Below, one piece after another: positions 34,301-47,497 of a DNA stretch of 64,000 nt. The DNA is from Haemaphysalis longicornis (Eukaryota > Arthropoda > Arachnida > Ixodida > Ixodidae). Position numbers and translations under genes: made by a program. The notes beneath the pieces are model-generated. The model ran no database searches. It saw nothing but the letters and a program-made list of their open reading frames with translations, and was not told the origin of the DNA. Position 1 is the stretch's first letter. Every line of letters begins with the position of its first letter. The stretch lies in assembly GCA_013339765.2 (NCBI GenBank), contig CM023449.1, positions 119,726,957-119,790,956 of the forward strand, given 5' to 3'.

Positions 34301-35703
34301 GCCCTACTTCGCCACATGTATGCACCGATCAACTACCAGACCACCGTGGATCAGCTTCGACTATGTACTTACATACCGCAGCGAGTGGTATTGTGAGCGA
34401 CCCCACCTCGACAGGAGGTGGCGCCAGCGTGCCGAAGTCAGCTGCGCTGTTTCAGAAATTTTGCAGGGCCCTGAACTGGCTTTTTTTGCAAACCATTCAG
34501 ACGAAGCTTTGAACAAAAACAGGGTTCTTTGAAGAGAAAGGCCACTTAAACTCTTCTCATCCGTCCTTACCGTGAAGGAACATGCGCTGAACCATCCCTA
34601 AGTTCCTGCGTCAGGCATGCCGAATGCTCTAAATCTTTGAGGAAAAAGCGGCTTGACCCCGTTTGGCAGCTGCTTTGTCATCTATTTCCTGCGTTCTCTC
34701 CAACCGTGCTGTGTCCTAGGCGCTGTTCGTTCCTATTAAAAAGGATGTCTTATGTAACCGCTGTTTTCAAGTACGGCCACTTTCACGCCCTGACTCTAAG
34801 TAAATTCAATTGCGAAATCTAGGCATCATGCGAATTTTAGCAGCGACTTTAGCTGCATTGGCCAAAGACACTCACTTTTTCACAGCGCTAGTTCTATGGC
34901 CAGCAATATAATTTTAAAATCTAGGCATCATGTATATTGCAGCAGTGACCACAGCTGAAGTTTATAAGGAGATTTTTTTTTGACAGCGTATAACTAGAAC
35001 CCGGCGTCCCCAATACTACACTCGACGTCTCGTACCACCTATTTGGCTCAGAAGACTAATGCCAAAAGAAGTTTATGCCAGCGGCTTCAACACCTTAATA
35101 GCACCATATCGTCGTCGACACTTCGTCCCCCAGGACGCACTGATCCTCACCCAAGATACACACTCAGGACACATCAAGCCTGGTGCTGTAATTATTCACG
35201 CCGAAATTTTCGCCTCGTTTTCGAGTGATTCATCTCTGCGGATCTAAAGAATACAGTATTTATGATGCGCAAGCATTCTTTCCTGAGTGATAAAACGCGA
35301 ACACTTTATAGTTTCGTGTATGCGCAAAACGAGTGGTTGCCTAAGCTACGGCAATTCAGCCGTTATATTATTGGTAATGCATCTTACTGTAAAAAAAAGG
35401 AAAGAGAACAAAACGAACCAACCGAAAAGAACTTGGCTGAATTTGGCTGTTGCTAACCACGAGATATGGCAATTTGATAATAGGTGACCAAATGCAGCAA
35501 TTTTACTGTTGATACCCAATCTGGCAAACTTCAACGGCCCGCAGAAAACTAAAACATAAAAAAACGAAGCAAAAACAAAGAAAAATGGGCTGCCTGGGTT
35601 CACATTTTCTGTCCTTGCCCCAAACACTCCAAGTTGCCAAGTCGCCAAGCCAAGAAACGCCAAGTTGCCCCAAACACGGCTGGGGCGACCGGGGTCGACT
35701 CAC
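31347..35703 (-). other. Intron between Ig2 and Ig3 exons
   Basis: 4,357 bp with a GTGAGT donor at 35698-35703. It contains a Penelope-like fragment on the same strand (32060-33300) and a GC-rich stretch at 34180-34460 with unrecognised frames on both strands. A short near-repeat, AATCTAGGCATCATG, lies at about 34817 and 34918. Confidence 0.7.
32060..33300 (-). pseudogene. Penelope-like element fragment (end of RT, GIY-YIG endonuclease, 3' tail)
   Basis: On the minus strand, LRFTPELPEMSVVMFLDVRL (about 33060-33125) matches the region just after the RT palm in Penelope-like elements. The element at 8.7-10.7 kb has LKFTHEMQKGHNLRFLDIDF at the equivalent point. Then come PNVAMPCMHHVSHHLKKVGG and CATGVVYSVPLCYVGQKGKC (32534-32788), which is the GIY-YIG nuclease start. 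Decayed sequence follows, then an AT-rich tail with ATAAACTGAGTTGAAAGTTC near 32060-32080. Frames are broken in several places. The N-terminal half with the catalytic YxDD motif is missing. Confidence 0.8.
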
Positions 35704-35910
35704 GGTGTAAAAGCACGTGCACTGAGAGGGACTTGGAGAAGAGTCCGTCGAGGATGGACGCGGTGCAGGTGGCATTGATGCCCCAGTGGTGGCGGCGTAG
35801 CGGCTGGATCCGCAGGAAGGTACGGTGCACGTCGTCCTCTTCTACTACGCTGCTGACGTTTGCTGCCGCGCCAAGGTTGTTCTGCCAGGTGGTCAGGAAG
35901 CGAGGTTTTC
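35704..35910 (-). CDS. Sidestep-like gene, second half of Ig2
   Basis: The acceptor is CGTTTTCTCGCGCAG and the exon starts at 35910. The donor is CACC|GTGAGT. Phase is 1 to 1 and the length 207 bp (69 codons). Joined to the preceding exon the domain reads through VGG|KPRFLTTWQNN, placing the core tryptophan about 14 residues after the strand B cysteine. Then come HRTFLRIQPLRRHHWGINAT and CTAS (strand F cysteine) and FSKSLSVHVLLH. The L-x-I-x-x-L-x-R-x-H pattern before the strand F cysteine is the family signature. Possible N-glycosylation sites are NVS and NAT. The frame lacks a suitable ATG, so overlapping frames in this stretch are shadows. Confidence 0.88.
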
Positions 35911-36764
35911 CTGCGCGAGAAAACGGTGGGGAAGGTATTTTTTTTTATTAACGACGTAGGACTAAATTCAGGCGCCTCTGCAGCAGAGGCGGTACACTGA
36001 ATGGAAGACTGCTCAACCAATAAAGGCCAGCAACTCAGTTCAAAAGACAGTTCGGCAAATTCGGGTCTAGATGGGATTCCCACGAGAGACCTTCGAGAGG
36101 GCGAGGTTTTGGCAGGAAACTGTTACAGTAGTACTACTGTGCGAATCTGTGACTACATGTGAGCCTAGTGAACAGTTTTCATCTTCCAATTAGCAACGTG
36201 TTAAACACTAGCAGCGAAGCTGGCGTGAATATGTTGAACTCTTGAATCAGCTTTCGTCTTATAATTAGCAACTTGTTAAATACTAGATGCGGAGCCATTG
36301 TGAGTAATTTAAACATGCTAGGTATTCAAATAGCAATTAGGCAAGTAGCAATGTGCTTTGTGGGTAACTGTCCTCTTGCTTGCCAATGCCAATTCTGGGT
36401 GGTGAATTCACACAACGTACAGGAAAATAAGACAGCTAAGGGGAAAATTCCCAAGGCAACCCTAGTAAATGCGCTGTTTACTTCGCCTCAGAAACGCTGG
36501 TTGGAGGCATACATGCAGGCCTACTTGAGTAATTCCAGCCTGTGGGTTACGGAAGTAGCTTCGGGGAAGTAGCGGAGACCGTCCTCTCTAGGTATGTCTC
36601 CGCCATGCTCGGCAACGCGCAAGGGTGTCTGTGCCGAGTCGTAGAATAAGCGAGAGAAGAGAAGCACGCCAAAGGGAACGAATGATATAAATTTTCAGAC
36701 GACACGTTTCGCAACGGCACACTCGTGGTCTCGCACGCCATTGATCGTAATAGTCTCGTTGAAA

Positions 36765-37400
36765 GCCAAGGTTTTTTGAGTGGGACTAATGGTGACCGGC
36801 CAAAAAATTGACGCATATACCCGTATACCGATTGGTCGTCCGAAGAGCTCTGATAATATCTCTGGATACACGCCGTGGGCGTGACACCGGGCTTTCGTTG
36901 TATCCAAATGGTTGTTTGAAAATTGCGAAAAACGAACGGTTTTAGACAATACAACGCACGCATTCATTACAAATACGGAGTACAATATGCTTTATCTTAT
37001 AAGCCACGTATCGGTATACATTGGATCATTCGTAAATGAGTTTACTTAATGGGCAAGGAATCGTGGTGTGGGTTCGTACTTCGTTTGCGGTTTGGGTCAC
37101 TGAAGGTTAGATGATCGATTCTACGACGCACGCTCAACGAAGGTTTTACACACTGGGGATCCTCGATTTACCAGTCCTGGACGGTCCGCGGGCAGTCCGA
37201 GGACTGCCTTCAGACCGGAAGTGCCATATGAATACATGGGAAAATCGAGCGCGGGATCACGTCTCGGGCAGTCCGCGGACTATCCGGGACTGATAATCGA
37301 GGAGGCCCCTTTTTGAAGCAGTTTGGATGTAAGAAAGCTTTGCGCCCCTCTCAATTTTTCTTAGGAAAGGATGGTAAAGCTCGTTTTTGCGCAACCGGTG
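36765..37400. repeat. Dispersed repeat, copy 2, interrupted by a MITE
   Basis: Second copy of 13350-13840 in the same orientation. The shared blocks run up to the GTTTGCGGTTT segment and resume at TTTTTGAAGCAGTTT after the 155-bp insertion at 37155-37309. Confidence 0.7.
37155..37309. mobile_element. 155-bp MITE with terminal inverted repeats
   Basis: Left end GGGGATCCTCGATTTACCAG and right end, read on the other strand, GGGGCCTCCTCGATTATCAG are near-complementary. The similarity continues for about 45 bp through GTCC.GGA..GTCCGCGG. The segment interrupts a repeat whose other copy lacks it. It is non-coding. Confidence 0.75.
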
Positions 37401-39047
37401 GGGGCAGTTGGTGATGGCCTCAATAAAAGCAACGTTTCTTTAGCAGCTGTGGCCATTGATTTTCATGAGTGAAAGAACAAAAAAAATCCTCCAAAGATAC
37501 CAGAAGTATTAGGCCCCGCGCCGCGGGTACGAAGACGAACGCACTGCTAAAGTGGACAGTACGGCAAGAAATTCAAAGAAAAATGCGGTTGTGTAAAATA
37601 TTTCGAGTGCATTGTTACACGTTTACAAACAACTACTAGAAATACCAAAAATTGTACACTTGGAGGAGATTAGTTTCCTTTCAAGCCCTAAATTCCTCCG
37701 TCAATCACGAAATCAGAAGGATGCGCTGCAAGAACATGCAATACAATAACATGCACTACAAGCACTACTAGAACATTGCAAAACAAGGACATTGCCGCGG
37801 CATGCACTACAGGAACATTGCCACGACAAAACGTACCCCTAAACCTAACAATAGCAAGACTACAGGCTATATCCCAATGACGTGGGGCAAAATTACAGCT
37901 TCAATGGTTTTAGATGACTTTGTGATTACCTGTTTCTCCAATCGATAGTGCAAAACAATGGTTTTTGAGCTTGACCAATTAAGTAAGCCAGGTGGGTGCA
38001 AGAGCAGCAGGTGTAAGTGTTATCTCGTTTCACTAGAAATTTGCAGTTGCGTACTTGAGAATTATTTTTGCCAAGTTGGCGAGCAATCAGTGCACTGAAT
38101 TCTTCCGTGCCGTTCTAAAGAACAATATTATGCTCCAAATCACGTGAGAGAACATGATAAAACTGCGTAAATCTGGGGCAAAGTTCCGGACGGGTGATCA
38201 TCAATAGGAAGGCACGGCTGCACGCAATTAAATTACACGGCCAGTGAACCCCGTCTCGGAATGAGGGATAACCATCTATTTTAATTTTTACGTGCGTAGG
38301 TTTAGAAAAAACTATCACTTTCAGCTGCCTCGCAGCCAAACATCAACCAGTGCAGCTAAAACACTATACTTCAACGGTGAAATTAAAGTAACGATGTTTA
38401 TTACAAAAAAAGGTATGCGGCCGTGCCGAAAAGACTTCAACTTATGCGTCTATATTAATTATAAAGCATGCGTACGAGAACGAAGACTTCCGGCGGTCCT
38501 GTTAACTGCATTATACGCACACGAGTTCCAACCGCACAGGCAATGCCGAACTCCATACATCGCGCTAATTCAGTTTGCCCCCCGTCGAGCGTCGTGAACG
38601 TAATTAAGGAAGCGTTTGCGAGAATCCTGTTTAGTGTAGTGCGAGCACGTTTTAAACCCTGTTCAAAATAAAAAACAGGGAGCGCGGTGTAGTGTGAAAA
38701 ATCCTTTTAAGGCAACGACAGTAGAGCTTCGTAGGAGCGGGCTATGAATGCTTCGGTACTTAGCTCCTCCGCATCGTGTAATTAAATGCGGCGGCACCAA
38801 CATACTTGTAAAAGCAACTATACCCATTCATTGGGATTAAAAGATGCCTCCGGAAATTGTGCCGGAAATGTTTACGCTTAATGCAACGAAGCATTTATGT
38901 AAACAGACCATGCCTAAAATGATGGTGACGTTATTCTCGTTTAGCCACGACACCGATGCGGCTCTGAGAAACATGTTTAAGCCACAATTATATGTCTGAC
39001 CGATGTACTTCGAGTAGATAAGTTATCAATAAGCTCTGTCAAAGAAC

Positions 39048-39572
39048 GTGTACTTAAGTTTGCGGAATAGCATCAACCCTCAAGAGAAACAATTTCCGCA
39101 TATCTTTCTTCGAAAATCCGTATACCTCTGTCTGAGGTAAATAGCTTCCCTGGTCACTTTGACATGGCGGAATGTCTCACACGTGTTCTTCCTAACCGAC
39201 TGCCGAGACCACCCATATATTTACCTTAGCACAGGGTAAGTTACTTTTTGTTTTTCTTCAATTAGGGAATAATTCCTTGTGCATTTTCCATTTCACACTT
39301 GCCTTGTCTTATTTCTCGCTAAAAACAGTTTTCCCGTCAAGTAGTAAGTGTCTTAAGAAAGGGTTTAGTCATTTTTTTTAACGTTCCATATCAAAACGTA
39401 TGCGTGTAAGTTTGCTGCGGAATGACCGGCATCAACCCTCAAGAGAAACAGAATTTCCGCATATCTTTCTTCTAAAATCCGTATCACCTCTAGGTCGTGA
39501 GGTAAATAGCTTCCCTGGTCATCCATCTTGTCACATGCTGCGAATTGAATGCACGTCTCACACGTGTTCAAA
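39048..39572. repeat. Directly repeated block of about 140-170 bp, spacing about 355 bp
   Basis: 39048-39190 and 39401-39572 share GCATCAACCCTCAAGAGAAA, TTTCCGCATATCTTTCTTC, GAGGTAAATAGCTTCCCTGG and GTCTCACACGTGTTC. The second copy has several small insertions. The 210 bp between them shows nothing else. Confidence 0.8.
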
Positions 39573-42500
39573 AAATTTAAAAACCTGAATTTTTTACGGA
39601 TGTTTATAATTCTAGTACAGTTTAAAGAGCACAAAATTAAAAGAAAATGATATATACGTTGTGTAGATACCTTTATTAGATGCTGAGAAAAATGTACCTT
39701 AAATGGCCAGAAATGCATGGGAAGTATAGGGCTTACCCTGTGCCCTTAAGTAGTGAATGAACATTGCCCAGGCATCATTTACTCTCCCAAACAGCACTCT
39801 CGCGCACATTCTCTCACAAGCACATCAGCCACACTGGAAAAACCGTTCCTAAGTATTTTATGATCCCTCACTTGCCCCGATGTCGTCCGCAGTCACCGAA
39901 TGATAATTTAGACATTGCTTCTGCGTTTCTTTAAGGCGCTAAAATGGAGCTGTGCTTCACCCAAGTACTGTTCATTCTCGTTAGACCTAATGCACTCTGC
40001 TCACAATGAAATGCAACATTTGATGTAGTAACCGAAAATCTCGCTCACCAAAGCGAGGGTCAAGTCGCCAGCGTAGCACCATGCGCAGTCCGTCTTGTAC
40101 AATTCGCAAATATTGCTAGAATTTGGACGAAACTTCGAGTTGCGACAAGGATGTCGACATATCCAAGTTTCCTTCCAGAGATTAAGTTGAATGCGATTCT
40201 ATTCGGTTCGATTCGTCAAGTGCAAAATCTTTTCCTCTTTCTGATTGCTGTGATAGGTAGAGACCGGAACTTCAGGCAAAACGCCTATTTTTCCCTTGAG
40301 TTCGTATCGGGCCTATTTAACATAAAGCACGACTAAAAAACGAGAGCCTTTAGTCAATATTTTATTGTGCCTGCAAGTGTCTTTTTTGAATATATGGCTT
40401 TATTGGTCTTTTGAGCCCAAAAGAAGCCTTTTTGTGTTATATATGCCTTTTTGGTTTCAAGTTGTTTTGTTTATTTCCCCGAAATTGTTCGTGCATGCAA
40501 CCTTTCTATTTTGCTTTGGATATCTCAACAACAGCACGATTTTTTGGCATTCGCTGAATCAGGCATAGTGCTCATACGTTCCTCCAATCTGCATGCAATC
40601 CCGAAGAAGCACAAAATCACTCTATACAAATGATACCGCATGCAACGGAGGCTAGTAGGGCCCAATTTTGGACTAGAATGAATAATCTTGCAGTTACAGG
40701 GCCAACATCATAAGGTCTTTCCTACTGCGGTAAATTGATGTCTTCATTGCGCCCGTAGGACATGAAACATTACCTGAACATTACCTGTTTAATACATAGC
40801 ATCTTTTATCTTTAAACGATATAAAATTGTGAGCCGTCCACTCTGTGAAGAACGACGAGCGGTACTTCACGCAGCTTAGGATGTTCGAAAAAGACACCCT
40901 TTGTAATTGGCGATTGAACATAGTCCATAGTTAATGAGGTGACAAAAACGAAGATTAGAAGTCAGGGCTAGAGCAGACCTGTATATCCGCTTTAGCGTTG
41001 GCACCTTCGTTTTTCTAGAATCATTTTGTTTTTGGGAAAAGTAAGTGCGACCAAGGAGAAAGCGAACGTCTTCCTATTTAACGGCGCTAAGCCATAGAAC
41101 CAGTACTTCGGAGGCCCTACCTGGCCACACGTTAACAAGGTTTGTAAACCAAATGCAGATATCTGCTATCTGACCGAATACACTTTTACTCAAGACACGA
41201 TTGAATCTCTTGTTTGCCTTAAACAGTGGTATCGCGGTCGGTGTTCTGTCTCCAAAACAAAAGCGATTTTCATTTCGGTCATGGAAATTATCCTGATATT
41301 TACTATTGCGTCGAAATAGGGGGTAATTTCAGCATAGATTTGTCAAAGATAATTGCTGTTCCAATAAATATTTGATACCTTCATACCTAGCTCAAAAATG
41401 TCACTATAGAATGTACCTCGAATAACCAATAACCCGGATATTGTAATGGTACACCTATTATGGCACATGAATGGGAATGTGTCAGGCTGGTTGTGCGGGA
41501 GGTTTCTATTGCTGACCACTGTACTACGTTTGTGTTTATTGCCTAAAAATACCTCAATTCGGTGTCCCGATGCCCGCATAAAAGAGACGATCAGAGTACA
41601 TGATGGGCTTGTAGGAACTTTACTGAACTTTGTCTGTTTTTGAAAACATGTAACATGAAGATGTACACATAGAATGTGGAACTTCGCGCCAAGTATTACC
41701 AAGTGCAATTGAACAATAACGCGTCAGTTTTGAGACACAATTACTGCCCCACGAATTTGTTCTTGTGATGACGATCTGCTACAGCTTGAAGTGCTCAAAA
41801 AAAAGAAAGATCGTGTTACCATAGTAGCACTTTTATTCGTACGGACGAAAATTGAGCTGTTTGTTTCCCTCTCGTAAAAGCCCAAGTGTCGAGAACCGAC
41901 ACAAATTTCGCAACATTTCCAACTGGGATTGAACTATGTAATTTCGACAAGCAGACAAAGCTTGGTCCCAAAATTAGTTACATAGCGGCTAGTCGTCGGA
42001 ATGTTTTCTAGGGTAGTTCAGAGAAAAACAAGAGTACAGCCGTTTCTGTGAGCTTACTTCCTCCGTAAACGAGCACGCATAAATAGCAGCAGCGAATTCT
42101 GTAACATTTGCAGCTTCAACTCTCAGGTACAAACATGGCGACAAGTAAATGAAGGCCGGCGTACTCACGGAGCCGTCCTAGCGGCCCGTTTTAGTATCAT
42201 GTTTTTAAAGCCTCCTGCATTACGCTCGGACACTACAGCAGCATTCAGCAGCAAGGTGGCTCTGCCACAGTTTTCAATTTAGTCGAGGCGACTTCTTCCT
42301 GCACACCATGCCGACGCGCAGAGTTTTAGTCGGAACCTACCCCATAAACACACCACACAATTGCATGCGTGTGTCTTCGAGGTACATCAGATTCCATAAA
42401 ATGCATCTGCTATAGGTGCTCTAAAAACACAAACAAGTGTATAATATACCGCAGTTTTTCATTGAAAAGATGCAAGCTCCACGCCTGTTATGTTTCGATG

Positions 42501-44036
42501 CGTTTACGTCGCCTGTTCGTATAATTTCCTAAAGCGCCACCACCCCACGTAGGAGGAAAGAACCATATTGACACAGAAACCCCGGACCAAAAAACATATA
42601 TTCGCCGAGTATCGACTAGGGAACTCTACACGACATTACAGAGACCCTCCCAGGAGTGTCAGAGACAGAAGACGCCGCCCACACGCTCCGCGACCTTTTC
42701 ACACTCCATTGCGGCTCAAATGGCACCGTTCAGCAATCGGAACGAACTTGCTAGGCTTATTTCCTGAGGCACGGTCGAAAACCGGTGGATCAAGCAGCGA
42801 GCCCATTACCTCGCCCACTGCGCCCAATCGACAACCGGGAGCAGCGTTGACATTGTGGGCGCATTTCTTGCTGAATTCATTTTAACAGGGCCCGGCAGAC
42901 ACCAGCTTATCACCCAACCAACGAGAATCTGCCTTACGGTGCAGTTTACGCCAGAAATGTTACTTTTCGACCTCTGTAGCACGTGTAAGAGAAAACCTTA
43001 CAACACTCAAACAAATGCATTAGCGAAGACCGAGTAAGGCGATCGCCGACATGATTGATTCTTATGGTGCGGACATAAAGCACAAGGGTGAGATCGGGCA
43101 CTTGCATATGTTCCTTTTGCATACAACTGAAAGTGTGCGAAACATACCAGAATGTCGCCACTTTAAGTTCTGCGCTGCAGGAAAGGTAACAGCTGTGCAG
43201 GTTACAATACTGCGACACCAACTGTTGATAAACAAACGTAAATACCCACTCGGTGGCTAGCGTGCGTAAGAGGGTCAGCTGACTAGCAAAAACTCGAAAA
43301 CGAAACGAGGAGGTGAACCGACACCATACATACAACATTTGGCAGAACAGGTTACAAGAGTTCAACCCTGGAGACAAAGTCTAGGCATAACACTAATTCA
43401 ACGCGGGTCGGTCAAGCGGATAAGCTACTAAAACACGCTTCATTTAACTTTACGAGGGAATCCCCAGCGTCGGAATAAATATTTAACTTTTACCTCTACT
43501 GGAGAGGTGCATAATCGAGCCGGCAGGGTTGATTTGTGGTCGTACAATGAAGGCATTGATAATCTGGTTTTTGATTTTTTGGAGTCTGCAGCCCCCAGAC
43601 GATGCATATTTCGCGATGGAAGAAAGCCAAATGCACAGACAGAACTCCATGATCTTATTAAGGTCTGGTTGTGCGAGGCACCGGCGCCCCGCACATGCGA
43701 AATGCTTCCGTGGCTGTCTCCTTGGACAATAAGCATTGTGTGACGCCGGGGAGGAGAAAAGCTTGCGGCTCTTTGGGAACACAAGAGGCACACAGAAAGG
43801 GCCCCAATGAACCGGAATTTATCAAGCTACTAAGATATTCTAGAAAAAGGCGGTATCCCGACAGAACCATGGATATGGATTTCATGTATTTTAAAGGACA
43901 TTGTAATATTAATATGAATGTTTGGTAGGAACTTCACACTTCGCTCTGTGTGTGGGTGTAGAGGTGGTGACGATGATCTTGAAGACGGAAACAAAACTTT
44001 GGAGAATCTAGGGGCCTTGGACCACTGCCATCGTTT

Positions 44037-44169
44037 CTGTGTGTGTGCGTGTGTGTGTGCGCGTGCTTGTTCGTGTGCGTGTGTGTGTGCGTGTGCGTGC
44101 GCGTGCGTGTGTATGTGGGCTTGTGCGTGTTTGGGTGCGCGCGTGTGTGTGTTTGTGTGTGTGTGTGTC

Positions 44170-44212
<43 letters not shown>

Positions 44213-44218
44213 GTGTGT
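44037..44218. repeat. (GT)n microsatellite with GC interruptions
   Basis: About 180 bp of TG/CG alternation. It generates Cys-Val and Thr-His open frames on both strands, which are artefacts. Confidence 0.96.
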
Positions 44219-45268
44219 TGCCTTATCTGTATCACCGTTGCCCTCATACTTTCGGTCAATCCTAAAAGCTCATTGCTTCTGCCTAATGATTATGCTTGAG
44301 TATATACAACAAACAGCAACATCTATCGAAATGGGCACGGACAGTTACGATGGCTGCCTGCCGTTATACATCGGCGCCAGTGTTTACTGCCACCGCATTC
44401 TTAAATTGATTTTCCAGGCCATCGCGTGTTGGCGATTCTGTCCGACAGACCGGTTGCTTTCGTGTTCCACCAATCTCCCGGAAGTATGCCCACACACATG
44501 AAACTATATGAGATCAAGTCACGCGAACAAGCTTGCTGCGACTGCAGCTTGCAGTCGAATGCGGCATGTTTGAAGCGTGCAATAGCATTGCGATTACAGG
44601 CATTTGCCTATTTGTCAATATAAACAAATATCTACCAATAATGACGTTGGCAGAACTTTCATTCGCGCTATTTGTTGGTCAGTGTATCTGCTTCTGAGTA
44701 TTGGTAACGTGGTGGGTTGAGGTACAGGGCCTTGTTTGAAAAGACAATATCGACTCTGGTTAGACCGTAGCTTTTCACGGCAAACTACGGCAAGCGGCTT
44801 CGAATATTGAGTTCCCGTTCGAGAATGTTTACTGGAGAACTTCGCGCCAGTGTGCCAGCAGCTTAGAGGCTTATGTCTGGCTTGTTGATCTACGAGATAA
44901 AAAAGATGTCGTGCAGCGTCGCAAAGATTCCTCTCATCCTTCGGTCTTTGTTTTATCGTAAGAAACTCTCTTGTTCTAGTTGTTTTACATCGAATCTTTA
45001 GTGTTCTCACTGATGGCGTGTGTAAGCGGGAAACGCCGAAATGGAACGAAAAAACCGTTCCCATGGAATGAATACAACTTCTGTCCCTCGCGTTATGAAG
45101 GCGGCGGATGACCGACTGCTCCATTTCGACATTGTGAAGCGGTCCGTAAAACTTAGACGACAACCAAAGAATTCGTCACGACAAAGCATCGCGTTCAACT
45201 ATCGTCATCGTTTGATGGAAGGTTGCGTTATATTTGCCTGAGGGTTGCGTGAGGGTTGTGTGAGTGCA

Positions 45269-45466
45269 TCAACCTGCGGCAAATACGGCCTCAAGTTGCT
45301 GGTACTGGCCAGCATGCTGGTGACTCTTTGGCACATACTCCCGCCCCTTGGCCAGCACATCGTAGGTGAGCACGATACGAGCCCGTGCCTTGAACAGAAG
45401 CACTTGTGGGCAAAGGGGCCATCCAACAGGTAGTGGAGCGGGATCTAAGTATCTGTTCACTAACAC
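45269..45466 (-). other. Unidentified coding-like fragment
   Basis: A minus frame reads ARARIVLTYDVLAKGREYVP and continues KSHQHAGQYQQLEAVFAAG. Its amino-acid composition looks protein-like and unlike the surrounding intron frames. I do not recognise the family. It could be a piece of a transposon protein or a processed pseudogene. There is no splice support and no neighbouring frame that continues it. Confidence 0.2.
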
Positions 45467-47497
45467 TACTCCCGCTACCTCGCCCTTCTCTAGCTTGCTC
45501 GGCGTTTTCTAGCAGAGAATGATGAACCTAAATAAAACTTGTGAAAATATAGGTGAAGACTGTTTCACAATAATACTTAACTAGCTGTAAGTCGTGTTTG
45601 CGTAATGGGCGCAACGCATGCAAGGCCTCATACAAAACTACCGAGAAGACTCCGCGTACATACTACGTACGTCAAAGGATGAAACCCAAATCGCTAGGAA
45701 AAAAATTTAAAACATTTTACTGCAGTGTATAAAAACTGTTGTTTTGTTATGGGTTTTATTCAACGGCAGTTTGCCCTTTGTATTACTTTTTTTGATGCCT
45801 TTTACTGAGCCAGCATGGCTTTAAAAGTCGAGCAAATGGCACCAGCCATTCTACATCGAATGAGTATCAGGGTAAAAATTATCATCCACAACAATTTTAT
45901 TGCCATACTAATATTAAAGATGTGACAGGCACTGAGCTCTTTACCGCTCCCAATATATTGAGCAGGCAGCACGCTAAAAACATTTATGCTATGAACGTAG
46001 TGCCTGAGGTCAAAATGAAGCAATGCAAATAATAACAAATAACTATAAAATGAAACGAGGAACCAACATGGAGATGTTTGTGTTGATGTTATATAATCAT
46101 AGATCCCGAACACATATGACATTTTGTAGCTCAGTCTGACATTTCTGTTATTTTTACTTCCTTATTAAGGGCGAACGAAGGAGACATTGGATTTGAAAAA
46201 CAACAAATTCCATGCTTTCCTTCTCATTAATCAAGGCTACGTGCATCAAAAATGGTACTTATTAGCCCGCAACGACCAGCAGGTGAGGCCACCAGGTTTT
46301 CAGCTCCTTAACCAGCGCACGTGCAGAAGGACGCTAGTTAATGACAGAAAGCGGGTAGCAGAAGCTATCGAGGAGCTAGGGCCAGTCACCCAAGCCTGAG
46401 AAGGCCTTCGCCGCAGAGCTGAAAGAACAATCGTACTTTTCTGATGAGCGCAGACGCCAAAAACAATCCCTGATCTTTGGGCACCCTGTTTAGTCCATGA
46501 AAATGTACGCGTGGAAAATTCTTGTCCTTCTTCAGCTTACTAGCATAGTTTGCTGTAAACTGAGAGGCACTTAAACGCTTGAATAGATATTTACATCTTA
46601 ATTTACATCTTTACATCTTGCTATATTGTTTTGTGTAAATATCGTGAATTGTCTGATCTTTTCTTTTACCGGTACATGATTATGTGACGCGAACAAATGC
46701 GTTCAAGGTCGTTAAACAAGTATTTGTTGTTTTTATTTTTTAGTATTTGTATTTTTGTCATGTTTATGGGCCTTCTCAAAGGTTCTGTCATGCTGTATCC
46801 CTCGTATGATTCGCATTGTGCCTTCAACAGTCGTCATTGAGCTCCCATTTGGCTCCCTGGCCCCGTCAAGCTGTAGCAACAGCTTTGTTGCCAGGGAGAT
46901 CATCGACATTGCGTTATGTTGAGAGAAAATTAAATATGAATTTGAATTTGAAAGAAAATCGGAATTTAAATATGATTCGGAAACAGCAGTTTTCTGGGGG
47001 TTGCATACACAGTGCCACACCTCCAAGGAAGTGGTGCATTTTACAAATAGCATTGGCAAACAATTGATGTTTTTAAAATGTAATTAGACCCCTTCTAAGC
47101 ATGTGCATAGCTTTTCTGCCCTCGCATTGATGTCAGAAAAGCAAAACATGGTCATGTGGAGACAAGAAGCAACGTACCTGCGACATGGTTTCAAAAACGT
47201 CTCAACAGCGCAAGTACGTGGATGGGGAAAACACAAATGGAACTGACGAGCGCTATTTGTATATTCTATTCGTGTTTTCTCTGTCCTAGTCCTTGCGCTC
47301 TCTTCTATTTTTTTGAAGCTATGGATAAACTTGAGCAACGAAGAATTTTATTGGGCTATGCGGGGACGCCTCTTCTCTAATGCTGGCAATTTTTTCTCGA
47401 AGAAGAAGAAAAGTGAAGAGTATGTTTTGGAGAAAGTAATGCCGACAGCCGAAATCCTTCCCTCTTCCCCTTGAACATGCGCTTAAAATTGATATGG

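Noticed and set aside
35600..36083. Several overlapping minus frames with start codons near the second Ig2 exon
   Set aside because: One is a part-exon extended into the intron and the others are in the wrong phase. The real exon frame is fixed by the phase-1 junctions.
43918..44501. Open frames of 80-150 codons on both strands
   Set aside because: They are translations of the (GT)n microsatellite (Cys-Val and Thr-His runs).
44615..45163. 182-codon minus-strand frame
   Set aside because: No recognisable domain or periodic coding character and no splice context. Length alone is not enough in a 64-kb window.
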